From: Maribacter litoralis
GTDB taxonomy: Bacteria > Bacteroidota > Bacteroidia > Flavobacteriales > Flavobacteriaceae
Reading direction: 5' to 3'
DNA: 64,000 nt
Assembly: GCF_003075045.1 (NCBI RefSeq)
Contig: NZ_QCZD01000006.1
Location: 62,001-126,000 of the forward strand
Position 1 is the first letter of the stretch. Each line of letters starts with the position of its first letter. A program made the position numbers and the translations under genes. Positions 1-9,548 of the stretch are shown here, piece after piece. The notes beneath the pieces were generated by a model that saw only the letters and a list, made by a program, of their open reading frames with translations, was not told where the DNA came from and did no database searches.

Positions 1-486
1 CCATTACAAACCAGTATGGAAGAGTATTTAATGAGGGGGTATATGATGCAGGGGTTGGGCATACTTACTAAGAATAGATGGTTCCCGCTTGTGTTTACAT
101 CGCTGCTTTTCGGTTTACTTCATATAATGAACCCTGAAGTGGATAAATTGGGTTATGGCATATTAATTTTTTACATAGGAACAGGGCTCTTTTTGGGCAT
201 CATTACACTAATGGACCAGGGTTTAGAATTGGCGTTAGGTTTCCATGCCGCTAACAACTTAACCGCAGCACTTTTGGTAACTGCAGATTGGACAGCGTTT
301 AGTGTAGATTCTCTATATAGAGATATTTCAGAACCTGTACTTGGTTGGGATATGCTTGTTCCTGTATTCGTTGTATTTCCTATCTTACTTTTAGTTTTTT
401 CTAAAAAGTATGGCTGGACCAATTGGAAAGAGAAACTAACAGGGAAAGTATTATCTGAAGAAGAGTTTTTGAAGCTTGATAATTAA
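1..486 (+). CDS. CPBP family intramembrane metalloprotease, 5'-truncated
   Basis: The reading frame is open to the first base of the window, so the N-terminal membrane segments are missing and 161 codons remain. The CPBP (Abi/Rce1-like) motifs are all visible in order: EEYLMRG (the EExxxR motif, residues 7-12 of the fragment), FGLLH, and HAANN (the HxxxN motif), each in or beside hydrophobic stretches. The family consists of integral membrane proteases that use these Glu and His residues for zinc-dependent cleavage; many Bacteroidetes members have no known substrate. It ends 4 bp before the likely menE start, so the two are probably co-transcribed. Substrate unknown. Confidence 0.88.
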   Translation, partial: PLQTSMEEYLMRGYMMQGLGILTKNRWFPLVFTSLLFGLLHIMNPEVDKLGYGILIFYIGTGLFLGIITLMDQGLELALGFHAANNLTAALLVTADWTAFSVDSLYRDISEPVLGWDMLVPVFVVFPILLLVFSKKYGWTNWKEKLTGKVLSEEEFLKLDN

Positions 487-490
487 TGAA

Positions 491-1561
491 ATGAATAAAC
501 TTTCTTTGCACCAAGATTTTTCCATTCATGGTAGATCAATTTCTTTTGATGATCTAACAGAAGTAAGTTACAGCTTAATTAAGGAAGGTGAAGAATTTGA
601 AAAACATATAGGTGAATTCCTTTTAGATTGGATCGATGATTCGCAAACATTATTCGTAAAAACTTCTGGTTCAACGGGTCAACCAAAAACTATTTCCTTA
701 AAGAAAGATCACATGATTAATAGTGCTCTGGCAACAGGTAGCTATTTTAATTTAACTCCTAAATCTTCTGTCTTATTGTGCCTTCCGGCTACCTATATTG
801 CGGGTAAGATGATGTTGGTAAGAGCCATGGTGCTAGGTTTAGATATATATTTTGTGCCTCCAACTTCCAGTCCGTTAGAAGAGACCTCTAGATCTTTCGA
901 TTTTGGAGCAATGGTGCCTATGCAAGTTGCACACTCGTTGCCTAAATTACATCTGATTAAAAAATCGATAATAGGGGGTGCGCCTATTTCTACTACGTTG
1001 AGAAAAGAGTTGCTTTCTGTTTGCAATGCTAGTTTTGAAACCTATGGCATGACGGAAACTATAACCCACATTGCTGTAAAACCTTTAACGGTTGGTGCTG
1101 AAAATGACCTCCCTTTTTCTACCTTGCCAGATATTGAAATTTCAAAAGATGATAGAGGTTGTTTGGTAATTAACGCACCAAAAATTACAGATGAAATTGT
1201 TAGAACCAATGATGTTATTGAATTGGTGTCAAATAGTGAGTTTAAATGGCTAGGGAGAATTGACAATGTTATAAATTCAGGCGGAGTAAAATTACATCCC
1301 GAGAATATAGAAAACGTACTTTCAAAGTATATTGATACACCCTTCTTTGTAACGGGAGTTCCAGATGAGGAATTAGGTCAAAAAGTAGTAATTGTCGTAG
1401 AAAATACGACTAAACAAAAAATTCAGGAAATAATAGATTCCATTACCGATTTCAAAAAATTTGAGAAGCCGAAAGCTATTTTGATTATAAAACAGTTTCA
1501 GCGTACTGAAAGTGGAAAAGTGCAGCGTGCTAAAACGCTTCAACAAATTTTGAAGGCATAA
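491..1561 (+). CDS. menE: o-succinylbenzoate-CoA ligase (MenE-like AMP-binding enzyme)
   Basis: An adenylate-forming enzyme of the ANL superfamily: P-loop TSGSTG (about residues 58-63), YGMTET motif (about 185-190), a GRIDNVI hinge, and a C-terminal ESGKVQR with the catalytic lysine. It is short (356 aa) compared with E. coli MenE (about 450), which is common for flavobacterial copies. The expected reaction is ATP-dependent formation of o-succinylbenzoyl-CoA in menaquinone synthesis; no other men gene is in view to confirm this, but the gene may lie at the end of a men cluster upstream of the window. The open frame extends to a TTG at 476, inside the CPBP gene; ATG 491 is preferred. Confidence 0.8.
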   Translation: MNKLSLHQDFSIHGRSISFDDLTEVSYSLIKEGEEFEKHIGEFLLDWIDDSQTLFVKTSGSTGQPKTISLKKDHMINSALATGSYFNLTPKSSVLLCLPATYIAGKMMLVRAMVLGLDIYFVPPTSSPLEETSRSFDFGAMVPMQVAHSLPKLHLIKKSIIGGAPISTTLRKELLSVCNASFETYGMTETITHIAVKPLTVGAENDLPFSTLPDIEISKDDRGCLVINAPKITDEIVRTNDVIELVSNSEFKWLGRIDNVINSGGVKLHPENIENVLSKYIDTPFFVTGVPDEELGQKVVIVVENTTKQKIQEIIDSITDFKKFEKPKAILIIKQFQRTESGKVQRAKTLQQILKA

Positions 1562-1601
1562 ATAATTCAGCTATTTTCATCATTAGAAAAACCAACATCT
1601 A

Positions 1602-2951
1602 ATGACCAAAAAACTAATTATCCTATTTATTTGTATTCAGGGCTATGTGTTGAACGCCCAACAAATCCTCAACGAAAAAGAAAGAGCTCAGGTAATCGAT
1701 GAAATCTTAGATGATCGCTTTAATAATCTGCTACCAGAGCTTATGGATGCTTCGGGTTTAGATATGTGGGTGGTCATTTCTAGGGAATATAATGAAGATC
1801 CTGTAATGAAGACTATGCTTCCGGCTACGTGGTTGAATGCCCGTAGAAGAACTATCCTATTGTTTTATAGAGACAAGGCAAAGAATACGATAGAGAAGTT
1901 AGCTGTTGCCCGCTATAATGTTGGTAAAAACATTATTTCTGCTTGGGATAAGGAAAAAGAGCCAAATCAGTGGACACGGTTAATGCAATTGATATCAGAA
2001 AGAGATCCGAAGAAAATCGGACTTAATTTTTCAAAAGACCACAACATTGCAGATGGTTTGGATAAAACCGACTATGATGAATTCATGACTAACCTGCCTA
2101 AAAAGTATATATCAAAAGTAACTTCTGCAGAGCAGTTGGCAGTTCGCTGGATCGAAACGAGATCAGAACGTGAAATGGTTATTTATGATCAATTGGTAGA
2201 TATTACACATGATATCATAGCCGAAGCATTCTCAGAGAAAGTAATAACTCCAGGAATAACAACTACTTCTGACGTTGAATGGTGGATGCGCCAAAAAGTG
2301 ACAGATTTAGGTTTAGAAACGTGGTTTCACCCAACCATAGATGTACAGCGAAGTAAAGAGGAATTGGTAAGTCACTTGTACTCTTTCTCAGGTAGACCAG
2401 AGGATACAGTGATTTTACCAGGGGACTTGGTTCACTGCGATTTCGGAATTACATATCTGCGTTTAAATACTGATTGTCAAGAATTGGCGTATGTATTAAA
2501 GCCAGAAGAAACATCAGCGCCTGACTTTTTAGTGAACGGATTAAAAGATGGTAATAAAGTCCAAGACTTTTTGACTGCCAATATGATTAAAGGCAGATCT
2601 GGAAATGAAATCTTGGCGAAGTCATTGAGCCAGGCAAAGAAAGCAGGGTTAAGACCTTCAATTTATACACACCCGTTAGGTAGTTACGGTCATTCAGCGG
2701 GTACAACAATTGGTATGTGGGATTCTCAAGGTGGTGTCATGAAAGATGATGGTGAGAACTACCCGTTAAATCCAAACACTGTTTATGCAATTGAATTAAA
2801 TACCACCATTAATATTCCTGAGTGGAATAGAGATATTCGAATTATGCTTGAAGAAGCCGGTTTCTATAGTGAAGATGGTTTTAGGTACGTTAATGGAAGA
2901 CAGACCGAATTATTGTTGATTCCACGAGTGAAAGATCATCAGGGCAATTAA
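1602..2951 (+). CDS. Secreted M24 family metallopeptidase (Xaa-Pro aminopeptidase-like)
   Basis: 449 aa with an N-terminal signal peptide ending near NAQQ (residue 20). The C-terminal pita-bread domain supplies the dinuclear metal ligands in M24 order: D280 (HCDFG), D291 (NTDCQE), H357 with a second His at 364, E398 (AIELN) and a Glu near 417-418 (MLEEAG). The N-terminal creatinase-like domain is present. Members remove N-terminal residues preceding proline; because of the signal peptide it should act in the periplasm on peptides. It starts 40 bp after menE on the same strand. Whether it is a true prolidase or another M24 subfamily cannot be told from the motifs. Confidence 0.85.
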   Translation: MTKKLIILFICIQGYVLNAQQILNEKERAQVIDEILDDRFNNLLPELMDASGLDMWVVISREYNEDPVMKTMLPATWLNARRRTILLFYRDKAKNTIEKLAVARYNVGKNIISAWDKEKEPNQWTRLMQLISERDPKKIGLNFSKDHNIADGLDKTDYDEFMTNLPKKYISKVTSAEQLAVRWIETRSEREMVIYDQLVDITHDIIAEAFSEKVITPGITTTSDVEWWMRQKVTDLGLETWFHPTIDVQRSKEELVSHLYSFSGRPEDTVILPGDLVHCDFGITYLRLNTDCQELAYVLKPEETSAPDFLVNGLKDGNKVQDFLTANMIKGRSGNEILAKSLSQAKKAGLRPSIYTHPLGSYGHSAGTTIGMWDSQGGVMKDDGENYPLNPNTVYAIELNTTINIPEWNRDIRIMLEEAGFYSEDGFRYVNGRQTELLLIPRVKDHQGN

Positions 2952-3078
2952 CCTTAATTTGTATGACAAAATATTGTTGATGTAATAAAATCTTATTTTC
3001 TATTTATTGGTGTTAGGTTTAAAAGCTTGTTATTCATATATTTAAGAGTAACCTGACGGTTGTTGAATAACTAACTTA

Positions 3079-5757
3079 ATGAAATTGATTACTAAACTTC
3101 ATATAAGGTATTGTCTTTTATTGTGTTTGTGCACGTTAAGTTTAGGGCTTTTTGGGCAACATCAATTTAAAGGAACAGTAATAGATGCGGAAACTAAAGA
3201 GACGCTTCCATTTGTAAATATTGGAATTGTAAACAAAGGTGTAGGTACCGTAAGTAATTTTGATGGTAAATTTTATCTAGAGATTAATAAGGCTGATTTT
3301 TCTAATACAGATGTGCTACAATTTTCTTCTGTAGGTTATAAAACCGTTCAATTTAAAATTTCCGAGGTAAACTTTAATAATACACTTTTTCAAAAAGTTG
3401 TCATGCAACCCGAGGCAATGCAACTAATCGAGGCGATTGTAACCGCTAAATACCTAAAAGGTAAAAAAGATGACGTTGTTGGCTTTTCCTATCCCAGTAA
3501 AAATAAGTTTGGGTATTGGAAGGGCGATGGTTCTTTGGGTGCTGAATTGGTGACAAGGATAAGTGTGGACAAAAAGAAGCACTTCTTAAAGGATTTTCAC
3601 TTTTATCTAAACGAGAATTATTCAGATAGTGTATTGGTGCGCATTAATGTATATAAAGGCGGCACCATTTATCCTGAAGATAAATTATTGAAAAAGAACG
3701 TTACCAAAATGATAGGCAAATCTCCTGGAATGATAACCGTAGATTTAAAGCCGTACAACCTTATTGTAGATGAAGATTTTAGTATTGGTCTAGAATTATT
3801 GGAAGTATATGGTAAGCGAGTGGGCTTGGTTTTGGCTGCGGATTATAGACCAAGTACATCATACAGAAGATATGTTAGCCAAGGACAATGGAAAACGTTC
3901 AGGGGAGATGCAATGACTTTTTATGTAAATACTTCTACTTTGAGTGAGGATGACATTTCTCAAATATCAGAATACGCTAGACATAAAACCCTTCAAAATT
4001 CGTTCAACACTCCTCAAATAAATATCAACCCTGTCCAAACTCATAGATCAATTACGGGTTTTGTTTTTAATAATGGTAAGCCTGTTGAAAATGCTACTGT
4101 TCAAATAGCAGAGTCATTAAAGCATACACAAACAGACGCGTATGGTAGGTATACCGTTATGGCACAAATAGGAGATGTCATTAGTTTTGATTATTTGGGT
4201 TTCGAAAAAGTGGAACGTACCGTATTGGAGACTATACATAATATCAACGTCACCATGAATGTGATGGTTGAAGAACTAGAAGGTGTTACCGTTACTGAAA
4301 GAGCGCGTTTAAAGAAAACCGAGGCAGAAATGTTCTCTGAATATTTAACGAATGATGAATTTGCTAAGACTGCTTATGGAACTCTTGATAAAAAAACAAT
4401 TGGTCATGCAATAACTATTGTAGATGGTAAGAGTTTGAACTTATCGGCGCCAAATATTCTAGCAGCCTTAGATGGTAAAATAGCTGGAGTTCGCATTGGT
4501 AATGTAACCAATGGAAATACTTGTTTTGGATGTTCTTTTACCAAAGTTGCTGTGTTTATAAGAGGGGGTAAAGGGTCAATTAATAATATTAGACCTGCAA
4601 TATTCGAAATTGACGGAGTAATTTATGAAGATGTCCCGTGTTTTTTAGATTTAAATGTTATTGAGCGCATAGCGGTGGTAATACCTGGTCTTGCTGGCGT
4701 TGGAAGATATGGGCAGGTTGCCGCGGGCGGTGTGATTGCAATAAGTACAAAACATGCCAATTATGCTACCAAGAATAATAGAAATAGTGACCGAGCTCAA
4801 ATTCGAAATAATATTTATGAACACGATGCTTTAAGTAAAGAGCAGGTAAATAAAAATTTGCCAAGCTACCTTCAAGCTCTTTTAGCTACCACTAGTTTTG
4901 AAGCGGCTAAGAAAGTGTATCACGAAAACGAAATACTATATAGTAGTTCTGCTACGTTTTTTCTTGATGCCTATATTTATTTTACTGCCAATTGGGAACA
5001 AGAAAAATTCAATAATGATATAATCTCCAATCATCAATCGCTATTTGAGAATAACATCAATGATATGAAGGCATTGGCGTATGCGTACCAGCGAGAAGGT
5101 GAATTTGAACAAGCAAACAAACTATATACCAGTGTTTTTGTAAAGAGACCTAATTATGCGCAATCGTATAGAGACATGGCAAATAGTTATGTTGAGGTGA
5201 ATGAGGTACAGAAAGCAGCTAATCTTTATAGTAGGTACACCAAATTATTGAACGACTCTTTTCTAGTGGCAGATACTACAGGATTACATCCTGTAATTAC
5301 AACTGAGTTCAATCACTTTTTACAGCATAAAACCGACTATAACATTAGTTCAGAAGATTTAAAAGAAGTAGCTGCTATGCGCGAGGGTGCAGATACCCGT
5401 CTTCTTTTTGAATGGAACGATGATGAGGCTGAATTTGATCTTCAGTTCGTAAATCCAGAAAATCGCTATTTTGTTTCGAATACATCGCTAAACAATCAGA
5501 ATGAATATTTTGGTAAACAAGAATATTCATCGAGCAAAGAGTTCTTTCTTGAAAGTGATATTCAAGGAGAATGGATTGTAAATATAAATTATAAGGGGAA
5601 TAAAAGTGGTTTGCCTACTTATTTCAAAGTAACCTCTTTTTCTGGTTATGGTACGGATAATGAAGAAAGCATAACCAGAATATATAGGTTGTCGTTAAAA
5701 AATGTAAATCAGAATCTATTTTACTTGCCAACCCTGGGCGTTGATAGGTTGAATTAA
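3079..5757 (+). CDS. Secreted CarboxypepD_reg / TonB-plug-like / TPR protein without beta barrel
   Basis: 892 aa. Order of parts: signal peptide (1-26); a CarboxypepD_reg beta-sandwich (about 30-110, GTVIDAETKETLPFVNIGI start); an extracellular-type beta-rich region (about 150-290); a second CarboxypepD_reg-like domain (about 322-400); a stretch resembling a TonB-receptor plug (about 430-560, with VFIRGGKGS, IFEIDGVIYED and VAAGGVIAISTK); two TPR-like repeats (about 660-725); and a C-terminal beta domain with LLFEWNDDEAEFDLQFVNP (about 773-880). A 22-strand barrel would need several hundred more residues and none is present, so this is not a receptor. Function unknown; paralogue of the next gene. 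Cys481 and Cys484 in the plug are notable. Confidence 0.75.
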   Translation: MKLITKLHIRYCLLLCLCTLSLGLFGQHQFKGTVIDAETKETLPFVNIGIVNKGVGTVSNFDGKFYLEINKADFSNTDVLQFSSVGYKTVQFKISEVNFNNTLFQKVVMQPEAMQLIEAIVTAKYLKGKKDDVVGFSYPSKNKFGYWKGDGSLGAELVTRISVDKKKHFLKDFHFYLNENYSDSVLVRINVYKGGTIYPEDKLLKKNVTKMIGKSPGMITVDLKPYNLIVDEDFSIGLELLEVYGKRVGLVLAADYRPSTSYRRYVSQGQWKTFRGDAMTFYVNTSTLSEDDISQISEYARHKTLQNSFNTPQININPVQTHRSITGFVFNNGKPVENATVQIAESLKHTQTDAYGRYTVMAQIGDVISFDYLGFEKVERTVLETIHNINVTMNVMVEELEGVTVTERARLKKTEAEMFSEYLTNDEFAKTAYGTLDKKTIGHAITIVDGKSLNLSAPNILAALDGKIAGVRIGNVTNGNTCFGCSFTKVAVFIRGGKGSINNIRPAIFEIDGVIYEDVPCFLDLNVIERIAVVIPGLAGVGRYGQVAAGGVIAISTKHANYATKNNRNSDRAQIRNNIYEHDALSKEQVNKNLPSYLQALLATTSFEAAKKVYHENEILYSSSATFFLDAYIYFTANWEQEKFNNDIISNHQSLFENNINDMKALAYAYQREGEFEQANKLYTSVFVKRPNYAQSYRDMANSYVEVNEVQKAANLYSRYTKLLNDSFLVADTTGLHPVITTEFNHFLQHKTDYNISSEDLKEVAAMREGADTRLLFEWNDDEAEFDLQFVNPENRYFVSNTSLNNQNEYFGKQEYSSSKEFFLESDIQGEWIVNINYKGNKSGLPTYFKVTSFSGYGTDNEESITRIYRLSLKNVNQNLFYLPTLGVDRLN

Positions 5758-5939
5758 GGGATGTATTTATTTGAACAACAATGGTTTAGTCAGTTTGGTT
5801 AGATATGGTATGTTGTAAATAACCTTAATTATCTATAAAATGTTAAATTTATCACGATTAGTGTGTTGTTTTCTTTCAATTTTAATCATGGATTGATTTT
5901 TGATGTCATGTAATGGACTTATCTTCAATACTATATACT

Positions 5940-7682
5940 ATGAAAAAAATTCTATTTCTCTTTGCGCTAATAGCTTGTGTTTTCAATGTGCAAGCACAAA
6001 ACAAAACAATTAAGGGGAAGGTTACCCAAATGGATTCTCCTTTGGCAAATGTTCAGATATCTATAATAGATTCTGATATTTCTACTACAACTGACGCCAA
6101 CGGATTATATCAAATATCTGCAGAACCTAAAGATATGTTACTATATAAATATCCTGGACTCAGCGATGTTCAGATTATGGTAGAAGATGTTACTCGTGTT
6201 TTGAATATTGAAATGACTCAGAAAATTGAGCAATTAGATGAGGTTACTGTTAGGAACAGTAATAGAAAGTCTCAAAAAGAACTGGAAGAGGAGTATAAAT
6301 ACAAACCAAATTTAATTAAAACGGCTTTCGGAATTCTGGATAGTGAGACTGCACCAGGAAAAATCAGGTTTTTACAAGAAGACGAAATTAATGATGTAGG
6401 AATTTGCATTTTAGATGTTGTTAGAAATGAGTTTGCTAGCGTAAGGGTTTTTGGTGATTGTCAGCGTGGAGGGGGAGTATATATTAGAGGTTTCAATTCC
6501 ATAAGTCAGGCTTCTCCAGCTGTTTATGATGTTGATGGTCAAATATTAACCGATACACCTACGTGGATAGCACCTGCATCTATAGCTAGATTAGCTGTCT
6601 TAAATAATTTAGCAATGACCACGAGATATGGATCAATAGGTGCTGGTGGTGTAATTGTTATTAATACTAAAACCCTATTATATGCTGGTAACAAAGACGG
6701 TAAGCCTTATGATCAAGCAAAACTAAGAAATAATAAATATGATAACTCAGCATTAACCTCGGTTGATTTTAAGGAAGATAAACCTTCGTATATGAATGAG
6801 CTTTTAAATGCGAATACCGAAGAAGAGGCAAAGATGATTTACGCAAATCAAATCAAAAAATACAGTAGTTCATATTACTATGTTTTAGATGCCTATGATT
6901 ATTTTTCTAATAGATGGAAAAATCAAGAATTTGCAGATAAAGTAATTGAAGAGAATAAGAATATACTTAGCGGAAATCCTAATGCATTAAAATCCCTAGC
7001 ATACATTTATCAAGCTGAAGGAAAGCTTAAGGAGGCCAATAAACTATATGAAGATGTATATACACATAGAGCAGATTATGCCCAGTCTTATTTAGATTTA
7101 GCCAATAGTTATAGAGAACTTGGTTTAAATCAAAAAGCGGCAGCTATGTATTTACGATACGATTATTTATTGGCCGAAAAATTACTGGATAAAGAAGAAC
7201 AAGTAATAACCATTATGGACCGCGATTTAAATAATTTGATTTCCTTAAAAGGCGATGATTTGGTTTCAACTGATAAGGTGAATGAAATTAAGCTTGATGA
7301 TGATTTTAAAGGAACACGCTTGGTTTTTGAATGGAGTGATAGTGAGGCTGAATTTGAATTGCAATTTGTAAATCCTGAGAAAAGATACTACAAAAGTGAA
7401 CACTCTTTAGCGGCAGATGCTGAGCGAATTCAAATTGAAAAACGTTCTGGTTTCTCTAGTGAAGAATATTTAATAGATGATACACTTCGGGGTAATTGGT
7501 TGGTTAATGCAACCTATTTAGGTAATAAAAGCTTGACTCCAACGTATTTGAAAGCCACTGTGTATTATAACTACGGTAGTGCATCGCAACGAAAAGAAAC
7601 AAAAGTCTTTAAACTGGGTCTACGTAATGTAAATCAGCAATTGTTTTCAGTATCAAATGCAGTAAGTATAGTTGCTAACTAA
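5940..7682 (+). CDS. Secreted CarboxypepD_reg / TonB-plug-like / TPR protein, paralogue of the preceding gene
   Basis: 580 aa from ATG 5940, which gives a clean signal peptide (MKKILFLFALIACVFNVQAQ); an in-frame ATG nine codons upstream (5913) would bury it. Parts in order: one CarboxypepD_reg domain (about 22-95), plug-like region with VYIRGFNS, VYDVDGQIL and GAGGVIVINTK (about 135-245), a helical region with two TPR-like repeats (about 340-400), and the same C-terminal domain (LVFEWSDSEAEFELQFVNP). It lacks the extra N-terminal half of its neighbour. The two genes align from the plug to the C-terminus, so they arose by tandem duplication. Probably periplasmic or attached to the outer membrane; role unknown. 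Confidence 0.75.
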   Translation: MKKILFLFALIACVFNVQAQNKTIKGKVTQMDSPLANVQISIIDSDISTTTDANGLYQISAEPKDMLLYKYPGLSDVQIMVEDVTRVLNIEMTQKIEQLDEVTVRNSNRKSQKELEEEYKYKPNLIKTAFGILDSETAPGKIRFLQEDEINDVGICILDVVRNEFASVRVFGDCQRGGGVYIRGFNSISQASPAVYDVDGQILTDTPTWIAPASIARLAVLNNLAMTTRYGSIGAGGVIVINTKTLLYAGNKDGKPYDQAKLRNNKYDNSALTSVDFKEDKPSYMNELLNANTEEEAKMIYANQIKKYSSSYYYVLDAYDYFSNRWKNQEFADKVIEENKNILSGNPNALKSLAYIYQAEGKLKEANKLYEDVYTHRADYAQSYLDLANSYRELGLNQKAAAMYLRYDYLLAEKLLDKEEQVITIMDRDLNNLISLKGDDLVSTDKVNEIKLDDDFKGTRLVFEWSDSEAEFELQFVNPEKRYYKSEHSLAADAERIQIEKRSGFSSEEYLIDDTLRGNWLVNATYLGNKSLTPTYLKATVYYNYGSASQRKETKVFKLGLRNVNQQLFSVSNAVSIVAN

Positions 7683-7771
7683 ACTAGATAATCGAGATTT
7701 ATATGAAAGCGGACTCGCTCTGAGCTTCTTTTTTTAGATAAAGAGTAAAACTGATAAATGTTTAGATATTG

Positions 7772-7816
7772 AAATACCCACATTATACTTAAAGTATATT
7801 GTGGGTATTTTTATTA
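7772..7816. terminator. Bidirectional hairpin terminator
   Basis: A 19-bp inverted repeat with one mismatch (arms 7772-7790 and 7792-7810), A-rich on the left and T-rich on the right, lies between two convergent genes and can serve both strands. Confidence 0.8.
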
Positions 7817-7857
7817 ATCTATATGGATTGATAATCTCTTAACTACTTCCGTTTACA

Positions 7858-9486
7858 TTAAACCTGTAAAACCCCCATGTTAAAAGGCTTTTCAATAGGC
7901 GCATGATCAGCGGCTTCTATACCCATAGAAATCCATTTTCGGGTGTCTTTTGGATCTATGATAGCATCGGTCCATAATCTTGACGCTGCATAGTATGGAG
8001 AAACTTGATTGTCGTAACGCTTCTTGATTTTATCGAATAGCTCAGTTTCCTTTTCTTCTGTAATAGTTTCACCTTTCTTTTTCAAAGAAGCTTTTTCAAT
8101 TTGTAATAGTACTTTTGCTGCTGAATTTCCGCTCATTACTGCTAGTTCTGCACTTGGCCAAGCGACAATTAATCTTGGGTCATAAGCTTTACCGCACATG
8201 GCATAATTTCCTGCTCCGTAGCTGTTTCCGATTACAATGGTGAATTTTGGTACGACGGAGTTACTTACCGCATTAACCATTTTAGCGCCATCTTTAATAA
8301 TACCGCCATGCTCACTTTTGCTACCGACCATAAATCCGGTTACGTCTTGCAAAAAGACCAACGGAATTTTCTTTTGGTTGCAGTTTGCTATAAATCGGGT
8401 TGCCTTATCTGCAGAATCGGAATAAATTACTCCACCAAATTGCATTTCACCTTTTTTGGTTTTTACAACTTTTCTTTGGTTGGCAACAATACCAACTGCC
8501 CATCCGTCTATACGTGCGTATCCGGTTAAAATAGTTTGTCCGTAGCCGGCTTTATATTCTTCGAATTCAGAATCGTCTACCAATCGTTTTATGATTTCCA
8601 TCATATCATACTGCTCAGCTCTTGAGCTTGGTAGAATTCCGTAGATATCATCAGGATTTTCTTTTGGCTTCACACTTTTCTTTCGGTTGTATCCCGCTTT
8701 AGGGAAATCACCGATTTTATCCATAATATTCTTTATGGTATCCAGAGCGGCCTTATCGTCTTTCGCCTTATAATCGGTTACGCCACTTATTTCACAATGT
8801 GTAGTAGCTCCGCCCAACGTTTCATTGTCTATACTTTCACCTATCGCCGCTTTTACCAAATAGCTACCCGCCAAGAAAATACTGGCAGTTTTATCTACTA
8901 TCAAAGCTTCGTCGCTCATAATAGGTAAGTAGGCACCACCGGCAACACAACTGCCCATAACGGCAGAAATTTGTGTAATGCCCATACTGCTCATTACCGC
9001 ATTGTTTCTAAATATGCGGCCAAAGTGTTCTTTGTCAGGGAAAATCTCATCTTGTAGCGGTAAATACACACCAGCGCTATCCACTAAATAAATTATAGGC
9101 AGTCTGTTTTCAATAGCTATTTCTTGTGCTCTCAAATTCTTTTTAGCGGTAATTGGAAACCATGCACCCGCTTTAACTGTAGCATCATTGGCAACCACTA
9201 TACATTGTTTGCCTTTTACATAGCCAATTTTAATAACAACACCACCAGATGGGCATCCGCCGTGTTCTTTATACATGCCATCACCAACAAAAGCTCCCAC
9301 TTCAATTTGTTCTGTTTTTGGATCAAAAAGATAATCAATACGTTCTCTGGCGGTCATTTTACCTTGGTCGTGCTGTTTGGATATTTTGGCTTTTCCTCCA
9401 CCTAAATAAACCTCGTTCAGCTTTCTTCTAAGGTCAGATAATAACAACTTATTCCTATCTTCGTTTTGATTGAATTTTAAATCCAT
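7858..9486 (-). CDS. mccB: Acyl-CoA carboxylase beta (carboxyltransferase) subunit, methylcrotonyl-CoA type
   Basis: 542 aa, full length for the biotin-dependent carboxyltransferase beta subunits. Both crotonase-fold halves are present: an N-terminal half with GGCPSGGVV and SCVAGGAYLP, and a C-terminal half with LQDVTGFMVG and GNSYGAGNYAMCG. The latter wording (TGFMVG, SYGAGNYAMCG) is closer to methylcrotonyl-CoA carboxylase than to propionyl-CoA carboxylase. It transfers CO2 from carboxybiotin to the acyl-CoA in leucine breakdown. The partner biotin-carrying alpha subunit is not in the window, which is unusual for a linked pair but common in this family. Substrate assignment is by sequence flavour only. 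Confidence 0.85.
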   Translation of the reverse strand: MDLKFNQNEDRNKLLLSDLRRKLNEVYLGGGKAKISKQHDQGKMTARERIDYLFDPKTEQIEVGAFVGDGMYKEHGGCPSGGVVIKIGYVKGKQCIVVANDATVKAGAWFPITAKKNLRAQEIAIENRLPIIYLVDSAGVYLPLQDEIFPDKEHFGRIFRNNAVMSSMGITQISAVMGSCVAGGAYLPIMSDEALIVDKTASIFLAGSYLVKAAIGESIDNETLGGATTHCEISGVTDYKAKDDKAALDTIKNIMDKIGDFPKAGYNRKKSVKPKENPDDIYGILPSSRAEQYDMMEIIKRLVDDSEFEEYKAGYGQTILTGYARIDGWAVGIVANQRKVVKTKKGEMQFGGVIYSDSADKATRFIANCNQKKIPLVFLQDVTGFMVGSKSEHGGIIKDGAKMVNAVSNSVVPKFTIVIGNSYGAGNYAMCGKAYDPRLIVAWPSAELAVMSGNSAAKVLLQIEKASLKKKGETITEEKETELFDKIKKRYDNQVSPYYAASRLWTDAIIDPKDTRKWISMGIEAADHAPIEKPFNMGVLQV

Positions 9487-9523
9487 TCTGTATATTTATT
9501 TTCTTCGGATAAAGATAAGAAGT

Positions 9524-9531
9524 TAATTTTG
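9524..9531 (+). promoter_or_regulatory. Bacteroidetes -7 element (TAATTTTG)
   Basis: Matches TAnnTTTG and lies 17 bp before the ATG at 9549. No convincing TTG lies 19-21 bp upstream, so this is a tentative promoter. Confidence 0.35.
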
Positions 9532-9548
9532 GTGTACATGCAACAAAA

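Noticed and set aside
491-1561. TTG start at 476 of menE, TTG at 24825 of the ATP-grasp gene, TTG at 50220 of the sigma gene, TTG at 13894 and GTG at 38219
   Set aside because: Each adds codons that overlap a neighbour or lack similarity, and a good ATG lies a few codons downstream.
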